Of a stretch of DNA of 35,477 nucleotides, positions 32,386 through 35,477 are shown piece by piece. Both the position numbers and the translations under genes were made by a program. Location of the stretch: NCBI GenBank assembly GCA_937916505.1, contig CALFSW010000200.1, forward strand, positions 1 through 35,477, in the 5' to 3' direction. The notes beneath the pieces were generated by a model. It made no database searches and was not told the origin of the DNA. It worked only from the letters and a program-made list of their open reading frames with translations. Each line of letters starts with the position of its first letter. Position 1 is the stretch's first letter. This DNA is from an uncultured Verrucomicrobiales bacterium (GTDB lineage Bacteria; Verrucomicrobiota; Verrucomicrobiia; Verrucomicrobiales; Akkermansiaceae).

Positions 32386-33448
32386 CCCAACCCCAAACCA
32401 TCCAGAAACATCGGCTTTCCGTGTCGGCCTCACCGGCGACTTTTACAAAGACGGCGAACCGGTCTACCCGGACTTCGACCTCGAACCACTGCAACGAGAA
32501 CCGGGGATCGCACTGGCGAACTTCGACGAGCACCGCGATGAGATCGCGCCGGAGCAACTCGCGGGATTGAACGGCGTCGTCGTGCTGTCGCCGAGCGTGA
32601 CTCGGCACAGCCTTTCTCAAAGCGGCGAACTACTGGCCATCAGTCGTTTCGGCGTCGGCTACGACAGCGTCGACGTCGCCGCCTGCACTGAGAACGATGT
32701 CGCCCTCTGCATCGCCACCGGCGCGGTCGATCGTCCGGTGGCGGAGGCCGCCGTCGGCTGGATGTTCGCCTTGTCCTACCGGATGCAGGCCAAAGACCGG
32801 CTTTTCCGCGATGCCCGCTGGGATCAGCGTGGCAGCATCATGGGCAGCGGCTTGCACGGCAAGACCGTCGGCATCATCGGCTTCGGCGGGATCGGCAGGG
32901 CGGTTCTTCAGATGTTGAGCGGCTTCGGGATGAACCCGCCGCTGGTCTACGATCTCGTCCTCGATCCCGACACCATCACCAAACTCGGCGGCGAGCCTGT
33001 CACCCTGCCCGACCTGATGAAGCGGTCAGACTTCGTCACCGTGCACTGCCCGTTCAACGAACAGACCGCGGACCTGATCTCCGCACCCGAGCTGGAGTTG
33101 ATGAAGCCGGAGGCATTCGTCCTCAACACCGCCCGCGGTGGCATCATCAACGAAGACGCGCTGTTCGAGGCGCTCTCCGCCGAACGGATCGCCGGAGCGG
33201 CGCTGGATTGTTTCGTCGACGAACCCGTCACCGAACCGCACCGTTTTGCGCAGCTGGAAAACGTGATCCTCTCGAGCCACAACATCGCCTGGACCCGCGA
33301 ACTGTTCCGCGACATCGGCGCGATGGCCTCGCAGAACCTGATCGACCTCGCCAACGGCGAACGACCGAAAAGTGTCATCAACCCCGAGGTCTTCGACCGT
33401 CCAACGTTCCAGAAAAAGTGGGAATCGGTGCGGAGCTCCAACTCTTAA
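32378..33448 (+). CDS. NAD-dependent D-2-hydroxyacid dehydrogenase
   Basis: The 356-residue enzyme shows the family pattern: Rossmann loop GKTVGIIGFGGIGRAV, FVTVHCPFNEQTADLI, LNTARGGIINEDAL (catalytic Arg region), DCFVDEPV (Glu) and VILSSHNIAW (His). Relatives reduce or oxidise glyoxylate, hydroxypyruvate, 3-phosphoglycerate and other 2-hydroxy/2-oxo acids in the cytoplasm. It is followed by DhaK after a 57-bp gap filled by a hexamer array. Its first 75 bp also occur behind the symporter gene (20421), so it, or a close copy, once followed that gene directly. In the proposed sugar-acid route it would act on the C5 acid or on the C2 product. Start at 32378 is supported by conservation of the copy from exactly that base. 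Confidence 0.92.
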   Translation: MNSPTPNHPETSAFRVGLTGDFYKDGEPVYPDFDLEPLQREPGIALANFDEHRDEIAPEQLAGLNGVVVLSPSVTRHSLSQSGELLAISRFGVGYDSVDVAACTENDVALCIATGAVDRPVAEAAVGWMFALSYRMQAKDRLFRDARWDQRGSIMGSGLHGKTVGIIGFGGIGRAVLQMLSGFGMNPPLVYDLVLDPDTITKLGGEPVTLPDLMKRSDFVTVHCPFNEQTADLISAPELELMKPEAFVLNTARGGIINEDALFEALSAERIAGAALDCFVDEPVTEPHRFAQLENVILSSHNIAWTRELFRDIGAMASQNLIDLANGERPKSVINPEVFDRPTFQKKWESVRSSNS

Positions 33449-33499
33449 TCCTAATCTGACCCTGACCCTTACCCTGACTTTTAATCTCAGTCCCACTTC
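33444..33499. repeat. Degenerate hexamer array
   Basis: From 33444 the sequence can be written as consecutive hexamers CTTAAT, CCTAAT, CTGACC, CTGACC, CTTACC, CTGACT, TTTAAT, CTCAGT and so on. It starts inside the last codons of the dehydrogenase gene and ends just before DhaK. The first units match the CTTAAT hexamers at 14372. Confidence 0.75.
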
Positions 33500-33505
33500 C
33501 ACCAC

Positions 33506-34507
33506 ATGAAAAAACTCCTAAACAACCCTGACGACTACGCTGACCAAACCCTCGACGGTCTCTGCCTCGCCCACCCGGAATTTTACACCCGCGGGGGCGA
33601 GAGCGGGCGCGTCATCCATCGCACGGGTGGGGCGGTCGCGGGCAAGGTCGGCATCGTCTCCGGAGGCGGCTCGGGCCACCTGCCCGTCTTCACCGGTTAC
33701 TGCGGTGAAGGTCTCCTTGACGCCTGCTCCATCGGCAACGTCTTCGCTGGACCGAGCGTTGCGGATTGCATCGACGCGATGAAAATCGCTGACGGCGGCG
33801 CCGGCGTGCTCCGGCTCTACGGCAACTACGGTGGTGACTGCATGAACTTCGACATGGCCGGCGAGATGCTGGAAATCGAGGGGCTCGAATCGACCACGGT
33901 GTTGGTAGCCGACGACGTGGCCAGCGCTCCACCGGAAGAGGCCGAGAAACGCCGCGGCGTCGCCGGGATGATCTACGCCTTCAAGATCGCGGGCGCCAAG
34001 GCGTCCGCCGGTGCCTCCTTGGCAGAAGTCACCGCCACGGCGCAGAAAGCCGCCGATGCCTGCCGCTCTATCGGTGTGGCTCTGACCCCATGCACCGTCC
34101 CCGAAGCCGGCAAGCCGACCTTCGAGATCGCCGCCGACGAAATCGAGATGGGCATGGGGATCCACGGTGAACCGGGCATTTGGCGCGGCAAGATGAAGCC
34201 AGCCGATGAAGTGGCTGCGGAAATGCTCGATCGCCTCCTCGCCGATCAACCCCTCGAAAATGGCGACCGCATTTCCGTTCTCGTTAACAGCCTCGGCGCG
34301 ACGCCTCATGAGGAGCTCTATATCCTCTACCGCTACCTTGCGAAACGCTTCGATGATCTCGGTGTCACTGTCGTCATGCCGCTGGTCGGCCGTTATGCCA
34401 CCTCGATGGAGATGACCGGCGCCTCCCTCACCATTTGCAAACTGGACAGCGAGCTGGAGGAACTCCTACACGCCCCGGCAAACTGCGCATTCTGGAGAAT
34501 AGGATGA
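33506..34507 (+). CDS. dhaK: Dihydroxyacetone kinase subunit DhaK-like
   Basis: The 333-residue protein aligns with DhaK along its whole length. His220 in EMGMGIHGEPGI is the residue that binds the ketose covalently (E. coli His218); Asp111 in NYGGDCMNFDMA and His58 in GGGSGHLP correspond to E. coli Asp109 and His56. The E. coli GHEP motif is GHLP here, and the following loop reads VFTGYCGEGLLDA. The family phosphorylates dihydroxyacetone; related enzymes use L-erythrulose or other short ketoses. DhaL overlaps its stop by 4 bp. No DhaM or other PTS protein is encoded in the window, so either an ATP-dependent mode or an unlinked phosphodonor must apply. Confidence 0.9.
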   Translation: MKKLLNNPDDYADQTLDGLCLAHPEFYTRGGESGRVIHRTGGAVAGKVGIVSGGGSGHLPVFTGYCGEGLLDACSIGNVFAGPSVADCIDAMKIADGGAGVLRLYGNYGGDCMNFDMAGEMLEIEGLESTTVLVADDVASAPPEEAEKRRGVAGMIYAFKIAGAKASAGASLAEVTATAQKAADACRSIGVALTPCTVPEAGKPTFEIAADEIEMGMGIHGEPGIWRGKMKPADEVAAEMLDRLLADQPLENGDRISVLVNSLGATPHEELYILYRYLAKRFDDLGVTVVMPLVGRYATSMEMTGASLTICKLDSELEELLHAPANCAFWRIG

Positions 34508-35115
34508 ACTGGAACACAAAAGACCTCCAAAACTGGCTCTGCCAATGCGCGGATCGCATGATCGCGTCGGCCCCCGAGCTGAACGAGCTGGACGGACAGC
34601 TCGGCGACGGCGATCTCGGCGCAACGCTGGAGAAATGCGGCAAACTCATGCAAGACGGCCTCTCGGAAGAAACCGATACCCCGGCCGATGTCTTCAAGGT
34701 CTGCGCCATGGCCTGCTCCCGGGCCTCGGGCTCCAGCTTTGGCACCCTCATGGCCGTGGCCTTCATGACCTTGGCCAAGGAAACCAACGGCAAAAACGCG
34801 TTGGCCTGCGGAGATGTCGAGCCGCTCCTCGGCAAGGTGCTCGAGGCTCTGATGGCCCGTGGTAAAGCCAGCCTCGGCGACAAGACCATGCTCGATTCGA
34901 TCGAGGCGATTCGCCTCGCCGCCGCAAATCTTACCGAGAGCGCAGCGCTTCCGAAAATCGCAGTGGCCGCCGCCAGCTCGGCTCAGGAAGAATACCGGGA
35001 CAAACCAAACCGAATCGGTCGGGCCCGCATGTTCGCCGAAAAATCCATCGGCCTGAACGACCCGGGAATGGTCGCGGTCGTGCGGATTATCTCAAGTGGC
35101 AGAGATCAAAATTGA
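34504..35115 (+). CDS. dhaL: Dihydroxyacetone kinase nucleotide-binding subunit DhaL-like
   Basis: The 203-residue protein starts at the ATG overlapping the DhaK stop (ATGA). The metal/nucleotide motif LDGQLGDGDLGATLEKC carries the Asp residues that bind the two metal ions, and ASGSSFGTLMAVAFM and LGDKTMLDSIEAI match the remaining conserved loops. It supplies the nucleotide site of the two-part kinase. It is the last gene of the plus-strand run. Confidence 0.92.
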   Translation: MNWNTKDLQNWLCQCADRMIASAPELNELDGQLGDGDLGATLEKCGKLMQDGLSEETDTPADVFKVCAMACSRASGSSFGTLMAVAFMTLAKETNGKNALACGDVEPLLGKVLEALMARGKASLGDKTMLDSIEAIRLAAANLTESAALPKIAVAAASSAQEEYRDKPNRIGRARMFAEKSIGLNDPGMVAVVRIISSGRDQN

Positions 35116-35477
35116 CTCCCCGAAATATGAGACGGGTGGTTGGCGTTTGTTTACGCCGCGTCACGCGCCGCAAGACAGCTTGTAGATTCTCGTCACCTCT
35201 CCCGGGGTTGGGACACGAAGGAACGAGCAATCAATTTTGCTTGGACCGACCGATGGATGGAAATCGATTGACTATCTGGAAGGCGCGACACTGAATTAGA
35301 GATTCAGTTCACCTCGCGTCCGGCGGAGTCACGCAGGGGGCGGACGGCGGGGGCAGAGGGACGCAAGCGTGTCCAACTCAGACATCAACCGTTGATAGAG
35401 CGTGATCGAGATCCGGCAACGATGACTGCTAGATGACATGGGTTGTCAGGTGGGGGTGGAATCCTCCAAACTGACAA
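35116..35477. other. No gene recognised; hairpin at the right edge
   Basis: No coding sequence is supported in this stretch. At its very end TTGTCAG (35443-35449) and CTGACAA (35471-35477) form a perfect 7-bp inverted repeat around 21 bases, with TGGA/TCCA inside. It could be the edge of an insertion sequence or a hairpin cut by the window end. Confidence 0.4.

Noticed and set aside
32378-33448. Dehydrogenase as the known D-apionate oxidoisomerase
   Set aside because: Its motifs are those of the D-isomer-specific 2-hydroxyacid dehydrogenase family, and I have no basis to equate it with the enzyme described in apionate breakdown.
33444-33499. Hexamer array as a CRISPR or telomere-like structure
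   Set aside because: No regular spacers and no telomere context; the units are only six bases and degenerate.

Overview
The window looks like a chromosomal segment of a GC-rich member of the Verrucomicrobiota or a related PVC lineage. The evidence is a planctomycete-type cytochrome protein (PSCyt1/DUF1549/DUF1553) paired with a Tat-exported DUF1501 protein, a sulfatase with HEAT-like repeats, a PEP-CTERM surface protein, a very large lamin-tail/CotH protein, and almost no Shine-Dalgarno sequences. No rRNA, tRNA, CRISPR array or intact transposase was seen. Some gene fragments could also come from assembly of a metagenome, and that has to be kept in mind.

Left part (about 690-8850, minus strand): three exported proteins share one roughly 200-residue beta-rich domain. 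The first is a 1687-residue multidomain protein, the second has two copies of the domain, and the third is a PEP-CTERM protein with a single copy. A 582-bp stretch of the second and third genes is an almost perfect direct repeat. A short, probably truncated cytochrome-like gene (325-690) converges on them.

Right part (9092-35115, plus strand): a FadR/GntR-type regulator starts a long same-strand run with frequent 4-8 nt gene overlaps. Next come the cytochrome protein (which carries the same beta domain with its two halves in swapped order), DUF1501, a sulfatase, an HpcH/HpaI-family aldolase, an exported protein that resembles D-apionate lactonase, and a BASS-family sodium/organic-anion symporter. 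After an interruption come a D-2-hydroxyacid dehydrogenase, DhaK and DhaL. My reading is that the aldolase, lactonase, symporter, dehydrogenase and DhaKL were one operon for a branched sugar acid. D-apionate is the best candidate: exported lactonase makes the acid, the symporter imports it, and cytoplasmic enzymes take it to dihydroxyacetone phosphate plus a C2 acid. This is inference; no such route is known to me in this form.

That operon is split by about 12 kb (20496-32377). The first 75 bp of the dehydrogenase gene occur twice: once truncated after the symporter, once as the start of the full gene. The inserted segment is a patchwork of differing base composition: a FucI/AraA-like isomerase, a DUF1549 fragment, a sugar MFS transporter, an internally deleted fructokinase, a sorbosone-dehydrogenase/cytochrome c protein, an AT-richer PL4 rhamnogalacturonan lyase, a cytochrome P450 and a GH32-like enzyme with altered active-site motifs. 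A 74-bp repeat lies behind two truncated genes there, and a 20-bp motif recurs at four gene boundaries. The theme of the region is pectin and plant-polysaccharide use (rhamnogalacturonan, apiose, fructan, sulfated glycans).
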